Shown: positions 1 to 10,612 of the stretch, piece after piece | How positions within the stretch are numbered: the stretch's first letter is position 1 | Layout of the letters: each line of letters starts with the position of its first letter | DNA from: Forficula auricularia | Lineage: Eukaryota > Arthropoda > Insecta > Dermaptera > Forficulidae | Length of the DNA stretch: 64,000 nucleotides | NCBI GenBank assembly: GCA_024734495.1 | Contig: JALMQS010000621.1 | Location: 992,001 to 1,056,000 of the forward strand | Direction of reading: 5' to 3' | Program-made: the position numbers and the translations under genes | The notes under the pieces: model-generated | Databases searched by the model: none | What the model saw: only the letters and a program-made list of their open reading frames with translations | Told to the model about the DNA's origin: nothing

Positions 1-30
1 CTCCCCGAATTTAGAGTCAGTAAACAGCTA

Positions 31-330
31 GAGGCGACTGTGGGTCAGTGGCTAGAGTGTCGGGCCACTGGCCTGAAATACGCTGGTTCGAAACCGAGTC
101 TCGGCAGATATTTGCAGCCACCTCCTCTTGGAAAGCAATGGCAACCTACCAAGAGTATAATTGCCTAGTAACCTCTCCAAACTAGCCGTTCGGAGCCGGC
201 GTTAAAAATTAGGTCCCGTATATCTGTGTAAAAAAAAACAGCTAAACACACTCAGCACAGGTATATGTGGAGAGAAGCCAAAACGTCAGAGAGACCTGAT
301 ATGCCACTTAAAGAAGAAGAAGAAACAGCT
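31..330 (+). repeat. tRNA-derived SINE (type A)
   Basis: A tRNA-like head carries an A-box-like stretch at about 41-57 (TGGGTCAGTGGC) and a perfect B box, GGTTCGAAACC, at 85-95, the two internal promoter parts of RNA polymerase III. A non-tRNA body follows and the unit ends in a GAA-repeat tail at about 315-326. The same kind of tail, preceded by a related sequence, recurs at about 41466-41503. The head is too diverged and its flanks too unlike a tRNA to be a functional tRNA gene. The SINE class follows from the pol III boxes plus body plus short-repeat tail. The family name is unknown to me. Confidence 0.75.
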
Positions 331-889
331 AGAAAATCAAGACATAAACGAAGATACAGCTTATTAATACAAACTTTTTTTGTTTCTGTTTCACCTTTTT
401 AACAACAAGATTCGTATTTTTCTTAATTTCTGCATTTTTTATTTAAAATTTCTGAAATTTAAAATCCCAAAATCTAAACCACTTCTTCGGTTTGACATTA
501 CAGACGTTTTGGAATCAAAATGAACTACTCTAGGAAAACAATTTTATTTATTAACGATATCATAATCATCACAAAGGATATACAGTCGAAAGACTGGTTT
601 GACACAACCACCCACCTCTCTATTCGTTTTATTCGATACTATCTTTTTCACTTGTCTGAACTTCCTATCCCCATCTTTAATTAACTACATATGTTAGGTA
701 TATTTAAAAAACAGCAACATTTTTTCTAAATTTATCTTAAAACTAGATAGATTATTTATTTGTTTGTGCTAACACATAACAATCAGATGGCTAATCTTAG
801 TTAATTTATCTGGATTATTATAATTTTTGAAAATATTGTTATTTGGACGAAACGTTTATTATTTATTCCTGGCATATATGGCCACTGTT
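331..889. other. AT-rich spacer, no gene seen
   Basis: I see no coding signal, RNA gene or repeat boundary here. Short open frames have no recognisable motif. Confidence 0.6.
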
Positions 890-1224
890 CTTTTTACTTT
901 ATCCAATGCGAAGCATGGGGAAAGTATTGTAATCGGTCTAGCGGCAAGCGTGACTTCAAAGGGTCCTCAGGTAAAGACTACGGAACCCATGGACTCAATT
1001 ATGTTCACAAATTGTAGTATTCAATTAGGTTGAATTTTAGAACGTGACGGTTTTGCCAAAAATTACATGGGGTCTCGTCGAGAGGCCAAAAAGTGCGATT
1101 TTTACTTTATCCAATGCGAAGCATGGGAGAAAGTATTGTAATCGGTCGCGCGGCAAGCGCGACTTCAAAGGGTCCTCAGGTAAAGACTACTCAACCCATG
1201 GTCTCAATTAAAGTCACAAATTGT
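890..1224 (+). mobile_element. Two tandem 5-prime ends of a Helentron-like element (copy A, left part)
   Basis: Two head-to-tail copies of the same terminus start at 896 and 1104 with ACTTTATCCAATGCGAAGCA and run on with about 120-200 bases of shared sequence. The same terminus recurs at 27750 (plus) and 46080 (minus). In complete copies the start is mirrored near the 3-prime end by CATTGGATAAAGT followed by a hairpin, the sub-terminal inverted repeat plus hairpin layout known for Helentrons and their short derivatives. The second copy is interrupted at about 1224 by an RTE-like LINE; the right part of the element resumes at 2267. Short open frames here only read through the repeat and are not genes. 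Confidence 0.7.
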
Positions 1225-2235
1225 CAAGGAATTGACAAGGTGATCCATTATCTCCAACATTATTTAATTGTGCGTTAGAGGAAATGTTCCATCAACTTAA
1301 TTGGGAAAAGAAGGGTTTAAGAATAAATGGAAAATATTTAAATAATCTCAGGTTTGCAGATGATATAGTTATAATAGGGACATCAAAGTCAGAAATAAAG
1401 GAAATGATAAACGAATTGAACCATGAAAGTAAAAAGATAGGTTTAAAAATAAATAATAAAAAATCAATTATAATAACTAATTGTGAAGAGGAGAATATAA
1501 AATATGAAAATAACGAACCACCCATCCTATGCAAACAAGAGACAATATACCTGGGACAAAAAATAAGTTTCAAAAAATTAAGAACAACCGAAGAAATAAA
1601 TAGAAGAATAGGTTTATCCTGGAACAAATTTTGGTCTTTGAAATTTATTTTGAAGAATAAAGAAATAAATTTAGATTCCAGGATAAAAACTTTTAAAAAA
1701 TGTATTCTACCAACTCTTACATATGGCGCGCAAACGTGGCCTATAATAGAAAAAATTTCAAAAAAATTTAGAAACAACACAGAGGGATATGATTAGAAAT
1801 ATCTTAGGAATAAGAAGAAAAGATAAGCAAAAAATAGTTGATATCTATAAAAACAAAAATGGAAAATATAAACATCGCTATAAGGAAAATGAAATGGAGA
1901 TGGGCGGGACACATTGCGAGGATGGGAAATGAAAGATGGACAAAAACCACCACTGAATGGTGCCCGTTGAATAAAACCAGGGACCGAGGAAGACCGCCGA
2001 ATAGATGGTCAAATGAAGTGGACAGGACAGTCGGAAGAGACTGGATGAGGACTGCGAGGAATAGAAAAGTATGGAACATATTGGGAGAGGCCTACGCCCT
2101 AAGGGGCCTAGTTCCATCATAATTTGTACAATTGTAAATATAATATAAGTATAAATATATTGTAAATATGTTGTAATTTATTATGTATTGCTTGATTAAA
2201 TATAATTTAAATGTAAAATTGAACTAAATAAAGGC

Positions 2236-2266
<31 letters not shown>

Positions 2267-2268
2267 GA
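1225..2268 (+). pseudogene. 5-prime-truncated RTE-like non-LTR retrotransposon (reverse transcriptase C-terminal part)
   Basis: The frame at 1236-1796 reads QGDPLSPTLFNCALEE and then the catalytic box FADD (1353-1364), the palm motifs of a LINE reverse transcriptase. A later frame at about 1838-2122 holds the WAGHIARM and GRPPNRW blocks typical of the C-terminus of RTE-clade elements. The copy is dead. A missing base just before QGD puts TGA in frame at 1233, and at least two more frameshifts lie between about 1780 and 1870. An AATAAA at 2227 precedes an (AAT)n tail at 2238-2266, the short-repeat end typical of RTE elements. The left breakpoint at about 1224 is 5-prime truncation. It sits inside Helentron-like copy A, so it is the younger insertion. 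The RTE clade is inferred from motif style. Confidence 0.85.
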
Positions 2269-2530
2269 TGAGAATCGATCGCTATTTTTGATTTTAAGTC
2301 GAATTCTCTGTGTCTTCAGCAATGGTTACCAATAATAACCGAAATGTCAAAAATCCAATGTAGAATGGTTATTCCTCAAGTATTAAATGAGAATCGATCA
2401 TTATTTTTGAATTAAAGTTAACATGAGCTGCAAATCGCAATTGATATCTTATTAATAATAAAGGAATAAACATATTAATATTTCAAATGAATTTGGATAA
2501 AGTTTAGCAACGATCCGTTGCAGTTTATTT
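2267..2530 (+). mobile_element. Right part of Helentron-like copy A (minisatellite unit and 3-prime hairpin)
   Basis: The stretch begins with one unit of the roughly 119-base minisatellite (2266-2383) that is reiterated at 44965-45370, then part of a second unit. It ends with TTTGGATAAAGT at about 2492-2503 and the hairpin GCAACG-ATC-CGTTGC at 2507-2521, followed by AGTTTATTT. The same hairpin end is found at 28309-28323 and, inverted, at 44514-44528. This is the 3-prime terminus of the element whose 5-prime ends lie at 890-1224. Confidence 0.7.
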
Positions 2531-2610
2531 TTTTTAATGCAATCGAATGCAAGAAGGGGTGCACCAGTAAAGATGCAGCTCCTATGGATCTCGAAAGACC
2601 TTTTTCGAAG
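2527..2610 (-). repeat. LINE 3-prime-end fragment
   Basis: Read on the minus strand this matches the end of the LINE fragment at about 51810-51885: the shared words run from TTTCGAGATCCATAGG through TTGCATT-GATTGCATTAAAA to an A-rich tail. It is a very short 5-prime-truncated LINE copy lying directly against the Helentron-like terminus. Confidence 0.6.
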
Positions 2611-4700
2611 AACAAACAGTCAATTATCTCGGGTGTTTACAAGCTCTGAGAATTTCCCAAAACACGAATATAATCAAAATTTTAATATGTTTGTTATTTT
2701 TTTCTGTTTTTAATGGTTCTATTTTTACTAGGGAGCCTAATAATTTTATTATGACCCTAATTGTAAGTCTGTCACAGACAACTCCTCTTAGCTTCGACAA
2801 TTTACTACCTATTGTGATTTCTAAGGCATTTTATTTTATATATGCTATGTCACAAGAGTAAGGAAATTGTAAAAGAAAAATTGCCATCAGCTACCACCCC
2901 AAAACTTTGATGAAAATAAATCCAAGTATCGTTGAATACGTCCTTTTAAAACGCGATTTTCTAATTAGTATTCCATTGTCTTTTTGTCCGACACCTCTAA
3001 TCCAGATCGGAAACTCCTAATACTAGAATTCATAAACTATGAAGGTTAAGCCGGTCTCACATGCGACTGTTATATGGCATCGACATTTCGAAAACGACAC
3101 TTATTAGTCGAAAATGGGCTATCGACCAATAGGATGCGTTTTCAGACTGTGAGATGACACGTGACAGACGCATGAGAGACTTGCTTTAGATTTCGGTACT
3201 CCGCAGATGGTCAAATTGTCAAAGTAAAAAAAAAAAACAATTAAGGCACCCCCGCAAATAAAACGACTAATTAAAAATAGATTTTACACACCGCATCAAG
3301 TAAATATCTGTTAAATAGGTCTTTTAAAATCCTATTAAAATATATTAATTGTTAATTTTTAATTTGACGCCCCATTTTCGAGCTATCAGCTAGCAATATT
3401 TTCTCTTCCATTTTTACAACGCTTGGGTTTAAAAATCTTTAAAAATTAATGAAGTATCTTAGTGTTAATACTTCCGAGGCTACTCGCCTTGGTTGGCCCA
3501 AAATAATTAAATTGAATGCAGAACGAGAAATATAAAAGAAAATACTCTGTGTGTGAGTTCCAGTCGAACTTGGTCGCCTTTTATATATGTGAAATAAAAA
3601 CACAAGGGCTTAAGAAAGTAGTACTTCCTGTGAACAAAATTCTTGACCACATATCTAAATACCTAAAACTTAGTTTCATAAAGAGAAATGCAAAAAATAA
3701 TATAATTTTTCATAATATTCAAATTAATCATTTCTAAATATAATTCAAAAACAAATTTCAATTTAATCTTAATATTATTATTAAATAAAAGAGATTTATT
3801 TTTATTTATTTACTTTTTTATAAAATGATTTATTTTTATTTGCTTTATCTGGGGTGTTAACCCACGCTAAAGCACTTCATTGGCGCGAATATGTGTTGAA
3901 TATTTACGCAAATAAATCCGTTGAAAAACAGAAATAAATAAAATAAATGACCATATATTATTAGATTTACAATTCGTTAATGTCATTTATTTTTGAATAG
4001 AAGCAGCTCTTGTGGTGATTTTTAATATTTGGCTGAGGAAATAAATAAAATTTTCCGTCTGGTTTCAGGTAATTTTACTGGAAATGAGCATCGTTCTGTT
4101 TCTGAAAGGTTGCGTGAATTTGGGCCATTATTTACCTGTGTCCTAGGCTAAGGGGTTAGGCCACTCCTGTGTGACGGACGGATTCTATTCGGCAGGAATT
4201 TGACAAGTGATGTATCATCTTGCTTGGCTATTGTGGCCTACAAATAAATAAATTAAATTTCATATTTTACTTACCACAACGATACATTTAGAAATAAATG
4301 AATTCGATCGGTTTTCTCTCTCGCCCTGAATTATTAAATACCCAAATATCCATTAAGCGAATTAGTATACACAAAACAAAGGCGTAAATAACATTAGGCT
4401 CGATATATTTAATGAACATTGGTTTTCCGAATAGTGTCCTCGTTAGTTTAAAACAGATCATTAATATTGTCAAGTAATTTTTGACAGAACAAAAAAGGTA
4501 GCTATAATTATTTTTTAATGATAAGATTAAAGGAATCTAGAAAAAAACGATAATTTTAATTCAATAATTAAATGAGCAATCTTAAAACAGGCGAGAATAA
4601 AATTTATGAGAAGATAATTTTATAATTTTAATATCAAAATCTCTATATGTCATTAATATATATAAGAGACCAACAAAGAGAAAATAAGATCAAATCAAGT
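2611..4700. other. AT-rich spacer with unassigned repeats
   Basis: No gene is recognisable. Between about 3051 and 3170 two stretches (TCTCACATGCGACTG and CAGACTGTGAGATGAC) are partly complementary and may be the ends of a short inverted-repeat element. The rest is A/T-rich with short open frames only. Confidence 0.5.
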
Positions 4701-4702
4701 AA

Positions 4703-5460
4703 AAATAGGGATGTGGACATCTCATGACTTTACCTTACACCAGCCCTCTCCCCTCACTCATTTTAATAAGCTGATTTTTGCATTTGTAGTTCCCTAAGAC
4801 CTAGAAGGCTAACTATGCGAAATTATGTCCTAATCGGAAAAAGTTTTTATTTAAAAAAACAACAACTAGTTTTTGGTCCAATTTCAACATAAATCTAATC
4901 AGCTCTTAATCTTTATATAAAATATCTAAATTTCAAATTTAGTTTTAATATCTTCATTGTCTTTCGAGCTAGAGCTTACATAAAATTTGGTAAGCCACAC
5001 ACTCACTCACTAACAGAAATTGGGACAAAATAATTCATATCTCTTAAAATATAAAGTTCACTATATAAAGCTTTATTGTAGACCGAAACACCGGGAACTC
5101 GCTCAGTTTTGTTTATCAAAATACTTTCAGTCGTTGAAGGGATTTTGATGAGGCAGTCCAAGGTTCAAGAAATAGAGAAAAGTACATCTTTTTATTCAAA
5201 GCCGACATTTCGGAAGTTTCTTGCCTCCTTCTTCCGGATTTTGAAAGGTCACTAAAGGGAATATAATGTGACACTCCCCTAAGTGTCCTCTCTCAGTGGC
5301 AGAAACAATAAATCCATTCAATTCTCTTATCAGTCCGTCTCCATAAACTTCTATGTTATAGTTTCAGTCGTTTTTTAGATGTTTCGAAAATATTATAGGT
5401 ACAAAAAAAACACAACACTTTTTTCATGCTCGATTACAATACTTCACCATACTCCGTTAG
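4703..5460 (-). mobile_element. Helitron-like element, family 2, copy 1 (minus orientation)
   Basis: Its minus-strand start lies near 5460 (CATACAGGGTATGG type in the other copies; here partly mutated) and its end at the hairpin GATGT-GG-ACATC at 4710-4721. It aligns by eye through most of its length with 29741-30430, which has a differing hairpin in the same place. The shared body includes the words TTTTTCATGCTCGATTACAA and AAATTTGGTAA. A 226-bp hammerhead-type element is inserted at 5136-5361. No transposase is encoded, so it is a non-autonomous copy. Confidence 0.6.
5125..5372 (-). mobile_element. Short hammerhead-type retroelement inserted with an 11-bp target duplication
   Basis: TTTCAGTCGTT occurs at 5125-5135 and again at 5362-5372, exactly flanking a 226-bp block that is absent from the sister Helitron-like copy at 29741-30430. 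The block holds the landmark GGCAGTCCA (5153-5161), shared with similar blocks at 13821 and 63630. It also holds a degenerate minus-strand hammerhead-like core at about 5203-5238 (GAAA followed by TGTC). Duplicated target sites of this length fit reverse-transcription-mediated insertion rather than Helitron or hAT movement. No protein is encoded. Confidence 0.65.
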
Positions 5461-5903
5461 TAATATATTGTAGAATCAGCTTCAGGAAATTTCCATACGA
5501 AATGAAAATTATTTACTTAGATAAGTTTGTGTTAGTAGTATGTGTCTAATATTGGTAATTATTTCTTATTCCCCTCTCTCCGCCTGCCAGTCTTTCTCAG
5601 TCACCCGATCTTAGAGAAGTTAGCCCAGTTCTAACTAGTTTGATTCATTTCTCAAGGTGCTAAAATTAAATTTCAAACTCGAGCTTTATTCAAATTGAGT
5701 CAACTTAATTCAAATGAAAAATCTGTCGAGAAAATAAAGTTTGTTTAAACGGCGTGAGATTAAATGGTTCAGCATAATAATAAGTAAGAAAGTGACTTTC
5801 CTATTTAGTATCAGTATTATTTATTAAACGAATTAATTCTCAATTTCTCAACATTTATGCTTTTAAACAGTTATCGAACTTTTAGAGGGCATGAGATTAG
5901 ATT

Positions 5904-6450
5904 CTCTAGATCAGGGGTCGGCAACCTTTTTTACTAGTCGGCCATATTTTTGAAATATAAAAGTTTGGTGCTCCCTATTGAAAGGCAATTTTTAAATATG
6001 TAAATAATATACAAATATAATATTGATAATAATACATATATTAACATAGCTTAAATTTATTACACACGAACATATTGCACATAAATTAAATTCAATGAGA
6101 GTTTGACATTGTAAATTTTCAGCTAACTTATTGAAATTTGGCACATACCAGTCGAATTCCCAGTTCTTAGACATTGGTCCAAATGAGCATCTGTGAGGGT
6201 TGTTCGGTACTCCGATTTTATGTACTTCATGTTTGAAAACAAACATTCGCAAAGATATGTCGTTGCAGAAAAAGAACTCAATTTTAGACCACAATTTCTC
6301 AACAATGGGTAATTAGATTTGTTAACTAAATTCCAAAAATTTTCTTCGTGATGATGTGACTTTAATTCGATATCATTTTTCATATTTATATTTCTAAGTC
6401 CTTCTTATTTGAAATATCAAAGTATGTCGCAATTTTATTACCAACGCGGT
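5904..6450 (-). pseudogene. hAT transposase C-terminal remnant with terminal repeat
   Basis: The frame at 6123-6383 (minus) contains YPLLRNCGLKLSSFSAT, then TYLCECLFSNM and LTDAHLDQCLR. These are the conserved blocks of the hAT dimerisation domain (hATC) as seen in ZBED5/SCAND3-like transposases. The terminus CAGGGGTCGGCAACC at 5912 is a typical hAT terminal inverted repeat. It is preceded by CTCTAGAT (5904-5911), matching the TCTAGA-centred 8-bp target known for this group. Upstream coding (about 6390-6450, minus) continues in another frame. No catalytic DDE core and no opposite end is recognisable, so this is a dead 3-prime fragment. Confidence 0.85.
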
Positions 6451-7331
6451 CATTAATTTGAAGCAAAAGTGTTAATGAAAAATAATATAAATGCATCTAA
6501 ATTATAGAATTCTTTAGATTAATTATTAAATTCTTTCAATAAAGAATCAGAATGTTTGGAAAATTGATGAGTTACAGCAGTCAGCATTAAAATGATGTGT
6601 CTTTTGTTTCTTATTTTTGTTTTCCATGGCGGCTACAATAACATAAGAACAAATAAAAATATTTCAAAAATCATAAGTATAATTTATTGTAAGCCTACTT
6701 TTCGGTTTGTAATATAATTATCATTAATAATTAAATTTTGTTTCTCATCAATTAATCTAATAAGTCGTATAGATACCCTTAGTCAACATTTAATTTAAGG
6801 TATGACTATTTTACATAAATTGTACAATTATTAAAATATTTTCTAGTTTTTAGAATTTAGATATTTGCCGCACCTTCTTCAGACAACATCTTTTCTGCAA
6901 ATAAAAAAAAACAAAAAACTATGAGTTACTTTAATTAAATTTCAACTTGAAAACCTCTACTGTTTTTATATTCTGTCAAAAGAGTTTTTCATTTTTTCAC
7001 TTTCAAAGAAAAATTTATTTTCACTTTTTACTGCAATTCGAAATATAAAATATAAATTTTTTTTTAATATTTTCATTTTATACGTTGCATGTAGTCTTTG
7101 AAATATGCATTTACTAAGAGGAACAATTATATCAAAGGATATTTTAGATAAAATCATGTAGATTATTTTTTATTTAACAAAATTTAATTTGACTTTCATT
7201 TTCATTTAAAAAGTATAAAATGAAAATATTAAAAAAAAAATATTTTTTCAAACAATTTTTTTATTTCGAAAGAAAAAAACTAAAAAAATTCTTTAATAAG
7301 TTTCCAAAAAATGCCCTCTTTTAAATTGTAA
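6451..7331. other. AT-rich spacer, no gene seen
   Basis: The first part may still be decayed hAT sequence; beyond that only A/T-rich sequence with short meaningless frames is seen. Confidence 0.5.
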
Positions 7332-7720
7332 TTATTTATTATAAAAAAATAAAACCGACTTCAAAAAAAATAAATGCAACAAATAAAATAATAATAACTT
7401 AAAAATCAAATAAAATACACTAAAAGGTATAAAATAATTATCTAATTTAATTACAAATAAACGACGAAATATTAACATGAAATCATTTTTTGAAGTCGGT
7501 GCCAAACAAACTATATAAGCGAGCGTACCTGCCAAACGTACTAAGTAAGATCCGTCGAGTGCGATTCATAAAATATATATGTTTGGTCGTTTATTTGTAA
7601 CTAAATAAGATAATTATTTTATACCATTTAGTGTATTTTATTTTATTTTTAAGTTATTATTATTTTATTTGATGCATTTAATTTTTTTGAAGTCGGTTTT
7701 ATTTTTTTTATAAAAATTAT
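7332..7720. mobile_element. Foldback (long inverted repeat) element
   Basis: Arms of about 134 bp (7332-7465 and 7586-7719) are inverted copies of each other, mirrored around 7525.5, with a 120-base loop. Both arm ends carry the words AAAACCGACTTCAAAA and its complement; the loop holds a third TGAAGTCGGT. There is no transposase. The arms diverge by a few substitutions and one-base indels. Confidence 0.8.
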
Positions 7721-7969
7721 TTTTCTTTTTCTTTTTTTAGTGATTTTATTAATAGTGACTTAATATAATATTTTGTATGCATCTCGTAAGAGAAAGCGTA
7801 GGTCGAATGAATCAGAAAATGATAATAAAATTCAATTCATAAATATAGAAATTCTCTCGAAACGTTTGAGGGTTTTAAGATTTTTTTATAAAAGATTTTG
7901 TTTGTTATAATTTCGATTATTTGGTCATAAGAATTGGAGATTTACGTTATTTCGTCATTTATCATATCT

Positions 7970-8262
7970 TCAGAACTTGACCAAATTAATATGGTACCAC
8001 CCCTAAGGTACCCTCTTTCCAATAAAAAAGAATCATTAAAATCGGTTCATAAACATAGAAGTTATGCTTGAACAAACATATCAAAAAAGGTCCAATTCCA
8101 ATAAAAAAAAAAAACGGGACCAATCGGAAGGTAGTCTGAACCCAATGGAAAAAATCATCAAAATTGGTTGACAATTGGCGGAGATATGAGGTAACATAGA
8201 CACAAAAAAAAAAAAAATTCAGTCGAATGGAGAACCTCCTTCTTTTTTGAAGTCGGTTAAAA
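7970..8262 (+). repeat. Repeat tail ending in TTTTTTGAAGTCGGTTAAAAA
   Basis: This block ends at about 8240-8262 in the motif TTTTGAAGTCGGTTAAAAA, seen at the ends of many dispersed insect retroelement copies. The minus-strand frame at 7986-8270 is only a read-through of the repeat and not a protein. I cannot identify the parent element. Confidence 0.45.
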
Positions 8263-8279
8263 ATAATCATCGACGCTTT

Positions 8280-9390
8280 TACATTTTAGTTATGAGCACT
8301 CTGTAAAAGTGGGTTAAAATTCTATTGAAAGATTCTACTCAGACAATAATCGATAAGACAGAAAAACAAACGCAATAAAATGCATTTATTTCTCTCTTTT
8401 TATTATTTCTTATCGAACTTTGTATCGTTTGTATGCTTTCTGTATTTTGTCAAGAATACCAAAGCCTATATCCCTTTGTTTGGAGATATTTCCGATTTGT
8501 CATTTTAGAAATGATTGGTTGAAACGCACATGTTATTAAAGGCCATGCATGATTGATTTCCTTTATATCAATAGTCGGATATTCCGTTTCGATCGTTCCT
8601 GCTTAATTCTTTTATTCGACAGCGAAAATTATTGAATAGAAAATCTATCGTTTTCGTTTAAATAGTTATGAGCTATATTTTTGTCTGCGAAAAATGTGAG
8701 CTAGAATGCTGAAAAACATGGCACAAAAGTTCAGCTTATTATAACATACTTTTAAAAGAAAATTTCAGCTGATAGTAACCTTCAAAACCTCTTTTAATTG
8801 ATTTTTTTTTCAAATTTATGGATTTTTTATCCATAAGTTTTTAAACAAGAAGTCCTATTTTCAAAATACAAAAATTGTGGCATCAATACAAACTGTCTAC
8901 ATGAAATAAATAATGAATATATTCATCAGAGTAGATTTTATATTATTTTTCGTTGCATTTTGTTAAATAATTATTTATTCAAAAAACATATCTCTCTATG
9001 AAAGGTTTTTCAGATCAAAAATTTATTTAAAACCACAAAAGCCTTTTTTGAAAAATAATCAGAAATTTTTTATTAAGGGAGAATGGTGTGGGTTCTTGCT
9101 GAAACATATTTAAATAAAGTAAAGAAAATTTGATAAGTTACTTAAATTTTTTTAAATTTTGTTTACTTTAATCAGCAAAAAAACAACTAATATCCTCTGA
9201 AATAAAGAAATAGTATCAGAAGACAGATGATTTTGGAAATTTGATTTTTAGGTTCACTATTTTAAATTAAACATACCTACGTACTCGTACATATTATATC
9301 CATTAAAGAGCGACTTTAATTGCCAAATGTTTCATCATCTACTAACATCACATTCCCTTAGTTTAACATAAGTATATATTCTTAAATAAT
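8280..9390. other. Spacer; 8380-8680 looks single-copy
   Basis: I recognise no gene. The 8380-8680 part shares no word with other parts of the window and has a more even base composition than its surroundings, so it may be unique intronic or regulatory sequence. Nothing more can be supported. Confidence 0.4.
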
Positions 9391-9399
9391 TTATATTTT

Positions 9400-9480
9400 A
9401 AACTTATTATTATTTTTTTCTTTTGTTTCAGGTAAGCATTCTTTATCTATGAAATCAATCCAGGACACGTAAGAAAGAAT
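9400..9480 (+). promoter_or_regulatory. Putative recursive splice site with a 37-nt cryptic exon
   Basis: A pyrimidine-rich tract (about 9412-9428) leads into TTTCAG at 9426-9431, which is joined directly to GTAAGCAT from 9432. This is the juxtaposed 3-prime/5-prime splice-site form of ratchet points in giant introns. A second strong donor, ACAC followed by GTAAGAAAG, lies at 9469, so a cryptic exon of 37 nt (9432-9468) would be defined. Two of its three frames contain a stop. A closely similar arrangement occurs at 58342. The form matches recursive splice sites described in long insect and vertebrate introns; use in this gene is inferred. Confidence 0.55.
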
Positions 9481-9689
9481 CTATTACTAATTTAATATAT
9501 AACCAACGTTTTTGATTAACTGAAAAAATTTTGTTTTAATTCTCAAAAAGAGGGTTTGGAAATTGATAAAAGTGTAGTTGTTATTGTTTAAAGAAACTTG
9601 ATATTGTCAAAAAAAATAAAATAGAATGCTTTTATCAAACATTTGCTCCAAAGTCCAAAGGAAATGATCTATGTAAGCTTGGCTGGCTA

Positions 9690-10175
9690 TATGTAATGTT
9701 AGCTTTCTATTCAGGTTCAAATGCTATTTTACGCCCCATTAACTTCTTACCCTAAACAAAGGTCGAATACCAACATCCCGCATCTATGGCGAAGGGTCTT
9801 GAAGCATTCACTTGCTACCCTGGATCCAATTCAGAAGCGATCAATAAATCTAATAGTTACTAGAAGATTCAACTAGCATTAACTTACTCGCTCGATTCAT
9901 TTATTATAAAATAATATTACCTACTACCATGGAGGTACCGATGACGAGTATTAAATTCAACAACCCCCCTATTCACTCAGTCATGAGAGAAGTGTGATTT
10001 CTAAACGGTCAACACCGGGCCAACTTAGGCAAACGTATTCACCCACCCGTTTATCGCTATGACTTCTACAACCGGGAACTCAGTTCCTGCCTCTGTTTTT
10101 TCTACCACCTGAAACCATCAGTCGTTCAAGAGCAGCTTTCTCAGGACCTTCAAATCCGATCCAATCACTGAAATT
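9690..10175 (+). pseudogene. Heavily decayed LINE reverse transcriptase C-terminus (jockey/CR1-like)
   Basis: Translated pieces in shifting frames read LATLDPIQKRSINLI, YYHGGTDDEY and a late SFKSSF-type block. They align in order with LDAIQRRAIRLIG, YYHGF and LQSFKTSIHRYL of the LINE at 20901-21411. Many stops and frameshifts show an old copy. No end can be fixed. Confidence 0.65.
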
Positions 10176-10571
10176 CCTTATTTTTTTTCCGGATACAGGT
10201 GTCTATATATATATACTAGTATATGGCTTACACCTTTTCGTATTGTTATGACCAAGGCCTTTGTGGGACTAAGGACTAAGGGAAGTCCATTCATTTTCGC
10301 AAATTATTTACTTATATAAATTTTATACGATATTTTCGGTAGGCAAGCGAAATAATTATTGAATTAACACGATTTGTTTTTGTTATTACTTTAAACATGT
10401 TTGAAATTGGACAAAAGGTCATTATGATTTTACCTGCTTTCTGTACCCTCACTAATTCAATAATGGAAAGTTGTAGAAAGTTCTTATACTAAAATATTTT
10501 TATTTCAAGAACAAAGAAATGCTTCGATTTGGGGCTGTCTAGCCAAAGATTTTCGTGATGAAAAATATTGA

Positions 10572-10612
<41 letters not shown>

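Noticed and set aside
827..1278. Two short plus-strand frames with near-identical peptides
   Set aside because: The similarity is due to a doubled non-coding Helentron-like terminus, which also recurs at 27.8 and 46.0 kb with broken frames.
1292..1780. 162-residue minus-strand frame
   Set aside because: It is the antisense shadow of the RTE reverse transcriptase frame, which has recognisable motifs.
4050..4080. TTTCAG-GTAATT as a third recursive splice site
   Set aside because: The donor GTAATT is weak and the upstream tract is interrupted by purines, unlike the sites at 9432 and 58342.
7986..8270. 94-residue minus-strand frame
   Set aside because: It reads through a repeat tail with long A runs and has no domain.
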